A stretch of DNA of 64,000 bases from Ruminococcus sp. AM22-13 (GCF_003471165.1 NZ_QRIL01000014.1:1-64000); one strand, 5' to 3'. Shown: positions 31,902 to 41,576, numbered from the stretch's first letter. A program made the numbers and translations. The notes: a model not told the origin generated them from the sequence alone.

Positions 31902-33743
31902 ATGTGTGGAATCGTAGGATTTACAGGTGATCATCAGGCAGCACCAATATTATTATATGGTCTGTCCAGATTGGAATATAGAGGATATGATTCGGCAGGG
32001 CTTGCAGTCCGCGATGGTGAAGGCGATACAGCAATCATTAAAGCGAAAGGACGTTTGAAAGTTCTTGCAGACAAGACCAGCGACGGAGAGAGCGTGCCTG
32101 GAACATGTGGAATCGGACATACCAGATGGGCAACTCATGGAGAACCGTCTGAGACGAATGCCCATCCGCATATGAGTGATGATGGAAATGTGGTAGCTGT
32201 TCATAATGGAATTATCGAGAATTATCAGGAATTGAAAGATAAACTCATCCGCAATGGTTATGAATTCTATTCATCCACAGACACAGAAGTGGCTGTTAAA
32301 CTGGTGGATTATTATTATAAGAAATATCTCGGAACACCTGTTGATGCCATCAATCATGCAATGGTACGTATCCGCGGCTCTTATGCAATGGCTATCATGT
32401 TCAGAGAATATCCGGGAGAAATTTATGTGGCAAGAAAAGACAGCCCGATGATCCTTGGAGTGGAGAATGGTGAATCTTATATTGCATCTGATGTTCCGGC
32501 AATTCTGAAATACACCAGAAATGTTTATTATATCGGCAACCTGGAAATGGCACGTGTCAGAAAGGGCGAGATTACTTTCTATAACCTGGATGGTGATGAG
32601 ATTCAGAAAGAACCAAAAACAATAGAATGGGACGCAGAGGCAGCAGAGAAAGCGGGCTTTGAGCATTTCATGATGAAAGAAATTCACGAACAGCCAAAGG
32701 CAGTGCGCGATACATTAAATTCTGTGCTCAAAGATGATCAGATTGACCTTACAGAAGTAGGTCTTACTGAAGAAGACATTCGTACAATCAGCCAGATTTA
32801 TATCGTAGCATGCGGTTCCGCTTATCATGTAGGAATGGCAGCTCAGTATGTGATTGAAGACCTTGCCAGAATTCCGGTTCGCGTAGAACTTGCATCTGAG
32901 TTCCGTTACAGAAATCCAATTCTGGATCCGAACGGACTTGTGGTTATTGTCAGTCAGTCAGGTGAGACAGCAGATAGCCTGGCGGCACTTAGAGAAGCAA
33001 AACAGAGAGGCATCCGTACTCTTGGAATCGTTAATGTGGTAGGATCTTCCATTGCCAGAGAGGCGGATAATGTATTCTATACATTGGCTGGACCGGAGAT
33101 TTCCGTGGCAACAACAAAAGCATACAGTACCCAGCTTATCGCATCTTACGCGTTGGCAGTACAGTTTGCCAAGGTCAGAGAGCAGATTACAGAGGAGAAA
33201 TACCAGGAACTTATCGCAGAATTGCAGACACTTCCGGATAAAATTTCCAAGATCATCGAAGATGATAAGGAACGTATCCAGTGGTTTGCCGCTAAACAGG
33301 CGAATGCAAAAGACGCCTTCTTCATTGGTCGTGGAATTGACTATGCAATCAGCATGGAAGGAAGCCTGAAGATGAAAGAAGTCAGCTATGTACACACAGA
33401 AGCCTACGCAGCCGGCGAACTGAAACATGGAACGATTTCTCTCATTGAAGATGGAACTCTGGTGATCGGTGTTCTCACCCAGAATCATCTCTATGAAAAA
33501 ACAGTCTCCAATATGGTAGAGTGCAAGAGCCGTGGTGCATACCTGATGGGACTTACCACATACGGCCACTACAATATAGAAGACACTGCAGACTTCACAG
33601 TCTACATCCCGAAAACAGATCCGCACTTTGCAACATCACTTGCGGTTATTCCGTTACAGCTGTTAGGATATTATGTCAGTGTAGCTAAGGGCCTGGATGT
33701 GGATAAACCGAGGAACTTGGCTAAGAGTGTAACTGTAGAATAG
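31902..33743 (+). CDS. glmS: Glutamine--fructose-6-phosphate aminotransferase (isomerising)
   Basis: GlmS makes glucosamine-6-phosphate from fructose-6-phosphate and glutamine, the entry to peptidoglycan amino sugars. The 613-residue protein begins MCGIVGFTGD, with the glutaminase nucleophile Cys2 once Met is removed. The glutaminase domain (about 1-225, GHTRWATHGEPSETNAHPH) is followed by two SIS domains with CGSAYHVGMA and VVIVSQSGETADSLAAL, and the C-terminus ends RNLAKSVTVE as in all family members. AGGAGG precedes the ATG. The transcript is isolated by an inserted repeat and a hairpin downstream. Confidence 0.97.
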   Translation: MCGIVGFTGDHQAAPILLYGLSRLEYRGYDSAGLAVRDGEGDTAIIKAKGRLKVLADKTSDGESVPGTCGIGHTRWATHGEPSETNAHPHMSDDGNVVAVHNGIIENYQELKDKLIRNGYEFYSSTDTEVAVKLVDYYYKKYLGTPVDAINHAMVRIRGSYAMAIMFREYPGEIYVARKDSPMILGVENGESYIASDVPAILKYTRNVYYIGNLEMARVRKGEITFYNLDGDEIQKEPKTIEWDAEAAEKAGFEHFMMKEIHEQPKAVRDTLNSVLKDDQIDLTEVGLTEEDIRTISQIYIVACGSAYHVGMAAQYVIEDLARIPVRVELASEFRYRNPILDPNGLVVIVSQSGETADSLAALREAKQRGIRTLGIVNVVGSSIAREADNVFYTLAGPEISVATTKAYSTQLIASYALAVQFAKVREQITEEKYQELIAELQTLPDKISKIIEDDKERIQWFAAKQANAKDAFFIGRGIDYAISMEGSLKMKEVSYVHTEAYAAGELKHGTISLIEDGTLVIGVLTQNHLYEKTVSNMVECKSRGAYLMGLTTYGHYNIEDTADFTVYIPKTDPHFATSLAVIPLQLLGYYVSVAKGLDVDKPRNLAKSVTVE

Positions 33744-33762
33744 TAAATATAAGTATATAATG

Positions 33763-33901
33763 GTTACTGTTCACTCCGTGCCCAGTAACACGCTTCGCGA
33801 TGCACAGAATTTATGCTAATCGCATAAATTCGCGCTGTATGTCTCGGGATTTTGGCATATTCATGCCAAAACGCCTCGCGGAATAGTGGCGTGTGAACAA
33901 C
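33763..33901 (-). mobile_element. MITE copy, inverted orientation, 139 bp
   Basis: The left end is GTTACTGTTCACT; the right end is eroded (GTGTGAACAAC). Perfect 8-bp repeats ATATAATG flank it (33755-33762, 33902-33909). It carries the GGCAT/ATGCC version of the internal hairpin, unlike the copies at 23183 and 28348. It lies 19 bases after glmS and may serve as its 3' hairpin. Confidence 0.88.
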
Positions 33902-33921
33902 ATATAATGTTACTTTACACT

Positions 33922-33983
33922 AAAATGGTTTCATGTTATCATTATCTAAATTGAAAGATTTGATAGTATGAAGCCATTTTTAT
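33922..33983 (+). terminator. Hairpin terminator, first of a repeated pair
   Basis: AAAATGGTTTCAT pairs with ATGAAGCCATTTT, followed by TATAATG. The left 26 bases are nearly identical to those at 34922, on the other side of rsmJ. Confidence 0.65.
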
Positions 33984-34115
33984 AATGTTGTTAGATAATA
34001 CAGGAAGCGAAAAGATATTTGATAAACGAAAAGAAACTCTTTAGAGATGGTGGGTTGAATTTCAAAGTAATGTGTTTTACGAAAATAAAGCATAAAGAAA
34101 ATGGAGTGACTAAGT

Positions 34116-34847
34116 TTGAATGATAAAATAGTTGTCTGTTTAGGTAAGGGCGGACAGAGAGAAATGGCAGAGTCTTTTGCCAGAAAAAATAATGTGCCAA
34201 TCGTGGAGAAACCGGGAGAGCATCTGACGGTAATGTTTGATGCCAAAGGTGTATCTCTGACAGGATATGGTCTGACTTATCAGGGAGATTTTGAGAATAT
34301 GCTCCACAGAGTTACAAATGGAAGACTTTCTCATGAAATGCTGGTGCGTGCGGCTAAGTCTGACGGAGAAAATCTGAAGGCGATTGATGCTACCGCTGGT
34401 ATGGGAGAGGATGGTTTTCTTTTGGCAGCATATGGATATGAGGTGACATTGTATGAACAGAATCCGGTGATTGCCGCTCTTTTGAAGGATGCACTCCGCC
34501 GGGCAAAAAAGCACCCGGTATTAAAAGATATTGCAGCCAGAATGAAACTGGTAGAAGGTGACAGTGTAGAATGTCTGGCGAAACTTATGGATCCGATGGA
34601 CGTGATTTACCTGGATCCTATGTTTCCTGAAAGACAGAAGTCCGGTCTGATCAACAAAAAGCTTCAGTTAATCCAGAAACTGGAACCTCCGTGTTCGGAA
34701 GAAAAAGATCTCTTTGATGCGGCTGTCAAGGCCAGCCCATCCAAGATTATTGTAAAGCGTCCGCTGAAAAGTGCATATCTTGATGGTCGGGAACCGTCAT
34801 ACATACTAAAGGGGAAAGCAATCCGCTATGACTGCTATGTAATATAA
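34116..34847 (+). CDS. rsmJ: RsmJ-like class I SAM-dependent methyltransferase
   Basis: RsmJ methylates G1516 (N2) of 16S rRNA in enterobacteria. The 243-residue protein has the same layout: GRLSHEMLVRAAK, the SAM motif IDATAGMGEDGFLLAA, LYEQNPVIAALLKDALRRA, VIYLDPMFPERQKSG and IIVKRPLKSAYL. The N-terminal 70 residues are a domain that recognises the substrate in homologues. The start is TTG at 34116 with GGAG nine bases upstream; no ATG gives a complete N-terminus. It is flanked by two near-identical terminator hairpins, so it is monocistronic. The target base is inferred from the family. Confidence 0.85.
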   Translation: MNDKIVVCLGKGGQREMAESFARKNNVPIVEKPGEHLTVMFDAKGVSLTGYGLTYQGDFENMLHRVTNGRLSHEMLVRAAKSDGENLKAIDATAGMGEDGFLLAAYGYEVTLYEQNPVIAALLKDALRRAKKHPVLKDIAARMKLVEGDSVECLAKLMDPMDVIYLDPMFPERQKSGLINKKLQLIQKLEPPCSEEKDLFDAAVKASPSKIIVKRPLKSAYLDGREPSYILKGKAIRYDCYVI

Positions 34848-34851
34848 AAAG

Positions 34852-34882
34852 TATTGCTATTCACACATGTGAACAGTAATAG
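34852..34882. repeat. Minimal MITE-end palindrome
   Basis: TTGCTATTCACACATGTGAA and CAGTAATA form a near-perfect palindrome of two MITE ends joined without a core. It may be a deletion product. Confidence 0.4.
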
Positions 34883-34921
34883 AACAGAAATGATAACATT
34901 TTATGACAAAATCTTTACGAA

Positions 34922-34986
34922 AAAATGGTTTCATGTTATTATTATCTCATATGAGTTAAGAATAATGGCATGAAGCTATTTTTTAT
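34922..34986 (+). terminator. Hairpin terminator, second of the pair
   Basis: AAAATGGTTTCAT pairs with ATGAAGCTATTTT, followed by a T run. It ends rsmJ and lies only 15 bases before the lysozyme start, so the lysozyme promoter must lie within or before it. Confidence 0.7.
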
Positions 34987-35000
34987 TGAGAGGTAATCAG

Positions 35001-36596
35001 ATGAAGAAAAAGTTATTCAATAAGCGGGGATGCAGGGGTAAAAAGCTGGCAATTGGTTTTATGGCAATATTTCTGTGCGGAATGCAGCCGGCACAGTCAG
35101 TTATGGCAACGATGCACTATGACAGAAGACAGACAGTTGCTTCAGAGCAATTTGAATCTTCTGTAGAAACATTCAGTGCAGCTTCTGCAGCAAGAGCAAC
35201 GGTAAATAAGAATGCATGGAAGAAAATCAATGGTGTCTGCTATAACGGAAGCGGCAAGCCTATTCCAGGTGCGATTACCAGAGGAATTGATGTATCAGAG
35301 TGGCAGGGAACAATCAACTGGGAAAAAGTTAAGAGTTCTGATGTTGATTATGCGTTTGTACGCATTTCCTATGGGCTGAATTATATGGATAAAAAATATG
35401 ATTATAACATGGAGCAGGCGGAGCTTGCCGGTGTGCCTGTAGGAACTTATGTATATAGTACGGCGAAGAATACAGCAGGGGCGTTAAAAGAGGCACAGCT
35501 GGCTATCAATAAGATGAAGGGGTATAAAGTTTCCTATCCTGTAGCTTATGATCTGGAAGATTCGAAAATTCAGAAACTGTCAAAAAAGACTGTATCCGAA
35601 ATGGCTCTGGCTTTTTGCAATGAAGTCCGTCGCGCCGGTTATTATCCGATTATCTACTGTAATACATACTGGTATGATAATTTTATAGATTGGAGTATGC
35701 TTTCTGGTCTTGACGTATGGATCGCCAGATATGGCGATACGATTCAGGCACCGGATAAAGCAAAATATTCCTATACCATCTGGCAGTCTACCGATGGAAA
35801 TACAGAAAGTGGTTTGAATCCTACGAAAGGACTGATTGCGGGAATACCGTCCTGGAATGATTCTGATATTGATTTTGGATATGTGGATTATACGAAGAAA
35901 ATAACACCAAGATGGGAGCCTGTGGCTTCATATGTTCCGGCAGATAGAGCGAATACCGGATCTTATGAAAATCAGGCAAAAAATGGCTGGGTAGAAGAGG
36001 ATGGAAGTACTTTTTACTATGTAAATGGCCAGAAAGCAGCCGGATGGAAAGAAATAGACAATAAGAAATACTATTTTGATCCGGATACAGGAAGCCTCTA
36101 TAAGGATAAGCTTTTTAAGGATGACAGGCAGGTCTATTATGTAGACAGTGACGGAGTCATGTATGCCAATAAATGGCTGACAGATTATAAAGGGAAAACG
36201 TATTACTTTAAATCTGATGGTGCCGCTTATAAGGGAATGAAACGCGTAGATGGAAAATATTACTGGTTCCATACCACACAGGGATATATATACAAAAACA
36301 GAAAAGTGGTCCGAAGTACCGGAGATATTTATTATTTTGGAAGTGATGGCGTACGCTGTGAAGATGGAATGAAACGCGTAACGGAAAATGGCACTTCTCG
36401 CACTTATTATTTCCACACAGATGGAAAAGCACATAAAGGCTGGCTGACATATAAAGGTAAAAAATATTATTTTTATAAAGGAAACAGTAAAATATTATCA
36501 GGAACCAGAGCAGAGAATATTACTCTGACCAGCTCAAATAATATTGTTTCTGTCTTTGATAAAAACGGAGTATGCACAAAACAGTACAAAAAATAA
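35001..36596 (+). CDS. Exported GH25 lysozyme with C-terminal wall-binding repeats
   Basis: The 531-residue protein has an N-terminal signal (about 18-42, AIGFMAIFLCGMQPAQSVMA). The GH25 domain spans about 92-300: GIDVSEWQG with Asp97, SYPVAYDLED with the putative acid/base Glu186, and DVWIARYG. It should cleave the beta-1,4 bond of peptidoglycan. The C-terminal 200 residues are about eight aromatic/Gly repeats of the choline-binding or cell-wall-binding type (WVEEDGSTFYYVNGQKAAGW style, shown here as motif). ATG 35001 has GAGAGG upstream. The protein probably acts on the cell's own wall or is secreted. Confidence 0.9.
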   Translation: MKKKLFNKRGCRGKKLAIGFMAIFLCGMQPAQSVMATMHYDRRQTVASEQFESSVETFSAASAARATVNKNAWKKINGVCYNGSGKPIPGAITRGIDVSEWQGTINWEKVKSSDVDYAFVRISYGLNYMDKKYDYNMEQAELAGVPVGTYVYSTAKNTAGALKEAQLAINKMKGYKVSYPVAYDLEDSKIQKLSKKTVSEMALAFCNEVRRAGYYPIIYCNTYWYDNFIDWSMLSGLDVWIARYGDTIQAPDKAKYSYTIWQSTDGNTESGLNPTKGLIAGIPSWNDSDIDFGYVDYTKKITPRWEPVASYVPADRANTGSYENQAKNGWVEEDGSTFYYVNGQKAAGWKEIDNKKYYFDPDTGSLYKDKLFKDDRQVYYVDSDGVMYANKWLTDYKGKTYYFKSDGAAYKGMKRVDGKYYWFHTTQGYIYKNRKVVRSTGDIYYFGSDGVRCEDGMKRVTENGTSRTYYFHTDGKAHKGWLTYKGKKYYFYKGNSKILSGTRAENITLTSSNNIVSVFDKNGVCTKQYKK

Positions 36597-36597
36597 A

Positions 36598-36753
36598 TTA
36601 GCTGGTATGTGTCTTTTTCCATTCATTTATAAATTCTATCTGTTCCTGATCGGAGATTTCCTGTGATGCTGCGTCGTTTCCGGCGGCTACACAGCACAGG
36701 AGAATGAAAGTCTGACAGAGAAGAAAGACCAGAATAAATAATAACGTAATCAT
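36598..36753 (-). CDS. Small single-pass membrane protein, 51 residues
   Basis: Reading on the minus strand from ATG at 36751-36753, the protein is MITLLFILVFLLCQTFILL followed by CCVAAGNDAAS and a charged tail ending KKTHTS. AGGAGG lies seven bases before the ATG, an ideal ribosome site. Residues 2-24 form one membrane helix with three Cys; the tail has several Glu and Lys. It ends immediately after the lysozyme stop, on the opposite strand. I do not recognise a family. The strong ribosome site and helix-plus-tail design suggest a real gene that was too short for standard ORF lists. Confidence 0.6.
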   Translation of the reverse strand: MITLLFILVFLLCQTFILLCCVAAGNDAASQEISDQEQIEFINEWKKTHTS

Positions 36754-36784
36754 AAGCTGCCTCCTGTTATATGCGAGAGATACT

Positions 36785-36821
36785 GACTTTTGGTATAGAC
36801 TTTATGGATATACCAAAAGTC
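36785..36821. promoter_or_regulatory. Perfect 13-bp inverted repeat upstream of the small membrane gene
   Basis: GACTTTTGGTATA and TATACCAAAAGTC, 11 bases apart. It lies 32 bases before the small minus-strand gene. It could be an operator or leader hairpin, or a weak terminator on the plus strand (TTTGCATATTTT follows). Confidence 0.45.
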
Positions 36822-37000
36822 TTTGCATATTTTGAGAGTTTTATACATTTTATTCAAAAAAAGCAGAAAAATACCAGATGCTAATGAGAAATGTAAAGGG
36901 ATTGTCAGGAATACTTGTAAATAATAATTGTTGGAAACACGAAGACAAGTTTTCGGGAATAATTTAAAGTAAGACTGGGCTTATAATATTTCAATGAAAT

Positions 37001-37069
37001 GACGTTAGGGTCAAAAGTCTTATCGTGCAGGCGCGAATGACTTTCTGACTTTTTGCTCCTGATATCATA
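37001..37069 (+). repeat. Second dispersed repeat family, copy 2
   Basis: GGTCAAAAGTCTTATCGTGC, a short GTGCAGGCGCGA stem, GACTTTCTGACTTTTTGCTC and CTGATATCATA match copies at 23347 and 57373. Imperfect inverted ends CTTATAATATTT (36980) and AAATGTTATAAG (37070) extend it. Confidence 0.7.
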
Positions 37070-37099
37070 AAATGTTATAAGTGGATTGAGGAGTTGTTT

Positions 37100-37948
37100 A
37101 TGATAAATTCAGATGATTCCGGCTATTCAGGAAATGGCATTGGTGTCTGTGTGCTGGATACCGGGATTTATTCTCATATAGATTTTACAGGGCGGATACG
37201 GGCATTTCATGACTTCATCGGACACCGTATCCAGCCGTATGATGATAATTCTCATGGAACCCATGTATGTGGTATCATAGGCGGTGACGGAAGAGCTTCA
37301 CAGGGGCGTATCAGGGGAGTTGCACCTGGCTGTGAACTGATTGTGTTGAAAGTTCTGGACCGTATGGGAAACGGAAGAAAAGAGGATGTGCTGAGGGCTT
37401 TTCAGTGGATTTTGGAGAATCGGCGGTATTATGGGATCCGTGTGGTCAATATTTCTGTCGGAACGACTTGCCGAACATTTGAGGAACATAAGGTTTTGAT
37501 TGATGGAGTAGAGCGGTTATGGGATGAAGGACTGATTGTAGTGGCCGCAGCAGGAAATCAGGGACCTGGTCCGGGAAGCGTGACGGCGCCCGGAAGCAGC
37601 CGTAAGATCATTACCGTAGGCTCCAGTGATCTTCTCACGGGGCGGACTGCCATATCAGGAAGAGGACCGACTTTTGAATGTATCTGCAAGCCTGATCTGG
37701 TTGCTCCGGGAAATCATATACTTTCCTGTGCTTCGGGACCGGATAACGGATATGGAGTTAAGAGTGGCACATCCATGTCCACACCTCAGGTTTCCGGCGC
37801 GGCAGCACTGATGTTAGAAAAAAATCCGGAGCTGACAAATGTTCAGATTAAGATGAAATTAAAAGAATGTGCCAGAGATCTGGGACTGCCTAAAAATCAG
37901 CAGGGTTGGGGAGAATTGGATTTGGGACATCTTATGCGATCAGTATGA
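37100..37948 (+). CDS. Intracellular S8 family subtilisin-like protease
   Basis: The 282-residue serine protease has the subtilase triad: Asp20 in VLDTGIYSHIDF, His52 in DNSHGTHVCGI and Ser225 in KSGTSMSTPQ. The oxyanion Asn is in VVAAAGNQG. There is no signal peptide, propeptide or membrane segment, so it is probably a cytoplasmic protease like Bacillus intracellular serine protease, but without its N-terminal extension. ATG 37100 has GAGGAG six bases upstream; an in-frame TTG six bases earlier is possible. It is monocistronic, preceded by a repeat copy and followed by the icd promoter. Confidence 0.88.
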   Translation: MINSDDSGYSGNGIGVCVLDTGIYSHIDFTGRIRAFHDFIGHRIQPYDDNSHGTHVCGIIGGDGRASQGRIRGVAPGCELIVLKVLDRMGNGRKEDVLRAFQWILENRRYYGIRVVNISVGTTCRTFEEHKVLIDGVERLWDEGLIVVAAAGNQGPGPGSVTAPGSSRKIITVGSSDLLTGRTAISGRGPTFECICKPDLVAPGNHILSCASGPDNGYGVKSGTSMSTPQVSGAAALMLEKNPELTNVQIKMKLKECARDLGLPKNQQGWGELDLGHLMRSV

Positions 37949-37993
37949 ATTAATTGTACAATTGCAGAAATACCACTTTACCATACAAAAGCA

Positions 37994-38022
37994 TTGACGA
38001 ATGGTCAGATTTCGGCTATTAT
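37994..38022 (+). promoter_or_regulatory. SigA-type promoter of icd
   Basis: TTGACG and TATTAT with a 17-base spacer lie 77 bases before the icd start. A stray MITE-type end (AGTGAACAGTAA, 38058-38069) lies in the leader. Confidence 0.6.
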
Positions 38023-38098
38023 GATAGTTAATTGATTATCAAAGGTGCTGGACACACAGTGAACAGTAAAATTATCAAAGCCAAAGAGGAGGACTAAC

Positions 38099-39307
38099 AT
38101 GAAAAAAATTCAGATGCAGACACCACTTGTGGAAATGGATGGAGATGAGATGACCAGAATTCTCTGGAAGATTATTAAAGATGAACTTATTCTCCCATAT
38201 ATTGATTTGAATACTGAGTATTATGATCTTGGCCTGGAATACAGAAATGAAACTGATGACCAGGTAACTGTTGACGCAGCAGAAGCTACCAAGAAGTACG
38301 GCGTTGCAGTTAAATGTGCAACGATTACTCCGAATAAGGCGAGAATGGAAGAGTACACCTTAAAGAAAATGTACAAAAGCCCGAATGGAACGATTCGTGC
38401 GATTCTTGATGGAACCGTATTTCGTGCTCCGATTGTTGTAAAGGGTATCGAGCCATGTGTTAAGAACTGGAAGAAACCGATCACGATCGCACGTCATGCA
38501 TACGGTGATGTGTATAAGAATACAGAGATGTACATTGATGGACCAGGAGATGCTTATCTGGTATTTGAAGGTGCTGACGGACAACAGAGAAAAGAATTGA
38601 TTCATCACTATGAAGGTCCGGGGGTTCTTCAGGGTATGCACAATCTGGATAATTCTATCACAAGTTTTGCAAGATGTTGCTTTAATTATGCGCTTGATAC
38701 GAAACAGAATCTGTGGCTTGGCGGCAAGGATACGATTTCCAAGATTTATGACGGACGTTTCAAAGAAATTTTTGCAACGATCTATGAGAATGAATTCAAG
38801 GATAAATTCGAGGCAGCAGGCATTGAATACTTCTACAGTCTGATCGATGATATTGTAGCCCGCGTTATGAAAGCGGAAGGTGGATTTATCTGGGCGTGCA
38901 AGAACTATGATGGTGATGTTATGAGTGATATGGTTTCTTCTGCGTTTGGTTCGCTGGCTATGATGACATCTGTTCTGGTATCCCCTCAGGGTTATTATGA
39001 ATATGAGGCTGCTCACGGAACTGTACAGAGACACTATTATCGTCATCTGAAGGGCGAAGAGACCTCCACAAACTCTGTGGCAACAATTTTTGCATGGACT
39101 GGTGCACTGAGAAAAAGAGGCGAATTAGACGGCAATAAAGATCTGATGGAATTCGCAGACAAGCTTGAGAAAGCTACTCTGGAGACGATTGAGAGCGGTA
39201 AGATGACAAAAGACCTTGCACTGATTACTTCTCTTGAGAATGTAACCGTGCTGAATAGTAAGGAATTTATTCTTGCAATCAGAGAAAAGCTGGATGAGAT
39301 TTTATAA
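38099..39307 (+). CDS. icd: NADP-dependent isocitrate dehydrogenase, eukaryote-like type II
   Basis: The enzyme oxidises isocitrate to 2-oxoglutarate and carbon dioxide with NADP, supplying glutamate precursors. At 402 residues it belongs to the homodimeric type II group: [75 protein letters not shown] (active Tyr/Lys and metal Asp in this region) and [25 protein letters not shown] precedes the ATG. The gene ends at a hairpin shared with the convergent ABC-F gene. Its product 2-oxoglutarate links functionally to the NfnAB and glutamate genes, but not in an operon. Confidence 0.95.
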   Translation: MKKIQMQTPLVEMDGDEMTRILWKIIKDELILPYIDLNTEYYDLGLEYRNETDDQVTVDAAEATKKYGVAVKCATITPNKARMEEYTLKKMYKSPNGTIRAILDGTVFRAPIVVKGIEPCVKNWKKPITIARHAYGDVYKNTEMYIDGPGDAYLVFEGADGQQRKELIHHYEGPGVLQGMHNLDNSITSFARCCFNYALDTKQNLWLGGKDTISKIYDGRFKEIFATIYENEFKDKFEAAGIEYFYSLIDDIVARVMKAEGGFIWACKNYDGDVMSDMVSSAFGSLAMMTSVLVSPQGYYEYEAAHGTVQRHYYRHLKGEETSTNSVATIFAWTGALRKRGELDGNKDLMEFADKLEKATLETIESGKMTKDLALITSLENVTVLNSKEFILAIREKLDEIL

Positions 39308-39365
39308 TTTGTAAATGATTATGTCTCAAAACTGATAGATCGTATTTTATAAGATATTTAATAAA

Positions 39366-39405
39366 AATGGGAGGAACCTGCATTATGCAAGTTCTTCCCA
39401 TTTTT
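39366..39405. terminator. Bidirectional terminator between icd and the ABC-F gene
   Basis: AAAATGGGAGGAACCTGC pairs with GCAAGTTCTTCCCATTTTT around ATTAT, with A/T runs both sides. The last codons of the ABC-F gene lie in its stem. Confidence 0.8.
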
Positions 39406-41293
39406 CATATAATCCCTCAAGTTCTTCGGTAATTGCAGCCTTCTCTTTGCTGAGTTTTGCACATTCTGCTACGTTGGTGCAGATATCCGGGAGAACCATG
39501 GTTTCGTCGATTTTTTTGTCTCTTGTTTCAAGTTCTTCAATGCGGGATTCAACTTTTTTCAATTCATTTTCGCGTTTTCTTTGGCGTGCCTGTTCTTCTT
39601 TCTGTTGTTGCCAGGAGAGTTTATTGTCAGATGCCTGTTTGGCTTCTGCGAGTGCCTGGGCAGCAGCGGGTGCATATTTTTCAGTCAGTTCTTCTTTCTT
39701 TTCCAGATAATAATCATAGTCTCCGATATAATTTACGACTGCCTGGTTGGTCAGATCCAGAATTCTGGTAGCTGTCTGATTGATGAAATATCGATCGTGG
39801 GAGACATAGAACACGGTTCCGGTATAGCTGTTTAATGCCTCTTCCAGGATTTCCTTGGATGCGATATCAAGATGGTTGGTAGGCTCATCGAGAATCAGGA
39901 AGTTTGCCTCTGAAAGCATCAGCTTGGCGAGAGATACACGGCCTCTTTCTCCGCCGGAGAGGGCAGAGATGAGCTTAAATACATCGTCTCCTGTGAACAG
40001 GAAAGCAGCGAGCATATTTCGAATCTCTGTTTCTGTAAGAGTAGGATAAGCATCAGAAATTTCTTCAAAGATAGTTTTCTCCATATGCAGTACGTGATGT
40101 TCCTGATCGTAATAGCCAATCTGAACTTTAGAACCAAGACTGAATCTGCCGCCGTCTGCATCAATCAGTCCATTGATGATCTTTAACATGGTAGTCTTAC
40201 CGGTTCCGTTATTACCAATCAGAGCTACACGTTCTCCACGTTTGATCTCAAAAGAGATATCGCTGAACAGTGTCTGCCCTGGGAAAGATTTGGAAAGGTT
40301 CTCTACAGTGAGAACGTCGTTTCCGCTGATAAATCTTGGTTCCAGTGAGATTCGCATCTGGTTCTGGATTTCCTGTGGCTTATCGATACGCTGAATCTTA
40401 TCCAGCATTTTTTCACGGCTCTCCGCGCGCTTAATTGACTTCTCACGGTTAAAGGATTTCAGTTTGGCAATAACAGCCTCCTGATGTTTGATATCACGCT
40501 GCTGGTTAAGATAAGCTTTATACTGCGCGTCACGAAGCTGTGCTTTTTTGAGTGCATAGGCGGAGTAATTTCCACTGTACATACGCATAGTGCCGGCTTC
40601 AATTTCCACTACCTTAGTGACTACCTTGTCAAGAAAATAACGGTCATGGGATACAATAAATACAGCTCCCGGATAGTTGAGCAGATAAGTTTCCAGCCAG
40701 GAAATACTCTCCATATCAAGGTGGTTGGTAGGCTCATCCAGCAGAAGGATATCCGGGCTGGAGAGAAGCAGTTTACCGAGAGCAACACGTGTTTTCTGAC
40801 CTCCGGAGAGAGTTTCAATCTGGCGTTCGAAATCATCTTCGGTAAAGCCAAGACCTTTTAATACGCCCATGATCTCACTTTTGTATGCGTATCCGTTTTC
40901 CAATTCAAACTGGTGGCTCAGTCTTGTATAAGTATTCATCAGACTATCCAGAGCATCACCTGTGGTTGTTTTCATCTCCTGTTCCAGAGAACGCAGGCGG
41001 TTCTCCATATCAATAATGTGCTGCTTGGTAGAAATCAGCTCCTCATAAATCGTGTGGTGTCCATGGATATCCTGGTACTGGGCGAGATATCCGATATTTT
41101 TATCTTTGGCAAGGACTACGTTTCCCGAATCAGGTGAGAGCTCGTGCATGATGATACGCAGCAGGGTAGTTTTACCGGCACCATTATTGCCAATCAGAGC
41201 TGCTTTTTCACGGTCTTCTATATGGAAACTGGCGTCTTGAAGGATGACTTTTTCGCCAAAAGATTTACAGATATTCTGACATGATAAAATCAT
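39383..41293 (-). CDS. ABC-F family ATP-binding protein (YdiF-like)
   Basis: The 636-residue soluble protein has two ABC domains and no membrane segment. Domain 1: GNNGAGKTTLL, LSGGQKTRVAL, LLLDEPTNHLD. The linker at about 235-320 is charged and helical. Domain 2: GNNGTGKTTML, LSGGERGRVSL, LILDEPTNHLD. A C-terminal helical segment (about 535-636) is coiled-coil-like. ABC-F proteins bind the ribosomal E site and modulate translation or antibiotic resistance. The pairing with rex recalls Bacillus ydiF-rex. The start ATG is preceded by GGAGGAATTCTT. Ribosome role is family inference; no resistance subtype is claimed. Confidence 0.92.
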   Translation of the reverse strand: MILSCQNICKSFGEKVILQDASFHIEDREKAALIGNNGAGKTTLLRIIMHELSPDSGNVVLAKDKNIGYLAQYQDIHGHHTIYEELISTKQHIIDMENRLRSLEQEMKTTTGDALDSLMNTYTRLSHQFELENGYAYKSEIMGVLKGLGFTEDDFERQIETLSGGQKTRVALGKLLLSSPDILLLDEPTNHLDMESISWLETYLLNYPGAVFIVSHDRYFLDKVVTKVVEIEAGTMRMYSGNYSAYALKKAQLRDAQYKAYLNQQRDIKHQEAVIAKLKSFNREKSIKRAESREKMLDKIQRIDKPQEIQNQMRISLEPRFISGNDVLTVENLSKSFPGQTLFSDISFEIKRGERVALIGNNGTGKTTMLKIINGLIDADGGRFSLGSKVQIGYYDQEHHVLHMEKTIFEEISDAYPTLTETEIRNMLAAFLFTGDDVFKLISALSGGERGRVSLAKLMLSEANFLILDEPTNHLDIASKEILEEALNSYTGTVFYVSHDRYFINQTATRILDLTNQAVVNYIGDYDYYLEKKEELTEKYAPAAAQALAEAKQASDNKLSWQQQKEEQARQRKRENELKKVESRIEELETRDKKIDETMVLPDICTNVAECAKLSKEKAAITEELEGLYEKWEELA

Positions 41294-41547
41294 AAGAATT
41301 CCTCCATTTATAATTTGTCCGCGTACTATTATAATCGAAAAAAGTTGTTTTTGAAAGTATTTTAAATGAATTTATCTATTTCTACAAAGATATTCGTTGC
41401 TTAGTAGTGCAATCCCAATTTGTTCCAGACTGCCGGAAATGATAGAAAGTTATAGATAAAAAATAGAAAATACCGTTTTATAAGATAGTTTCTGAGGTAA
41501 ATTGATAAAAAATGCAGAATTATTTGGTGAAAAAGTACAGAATTAGT

Positions 41548-41576
41548 TTGACAATAAAATAACATCTGGGTATAAT
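41548..41576 (+). promoter_or_regulatory. Strong SigA promoter of rex
   Basis: TTGACA and TATAAT with a 17-base spacer lie 31 bases before the rex GTG. I could not find a clear Rex operator (TTGTTAA-type inverted repeat) here. Confidence 0.75.
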
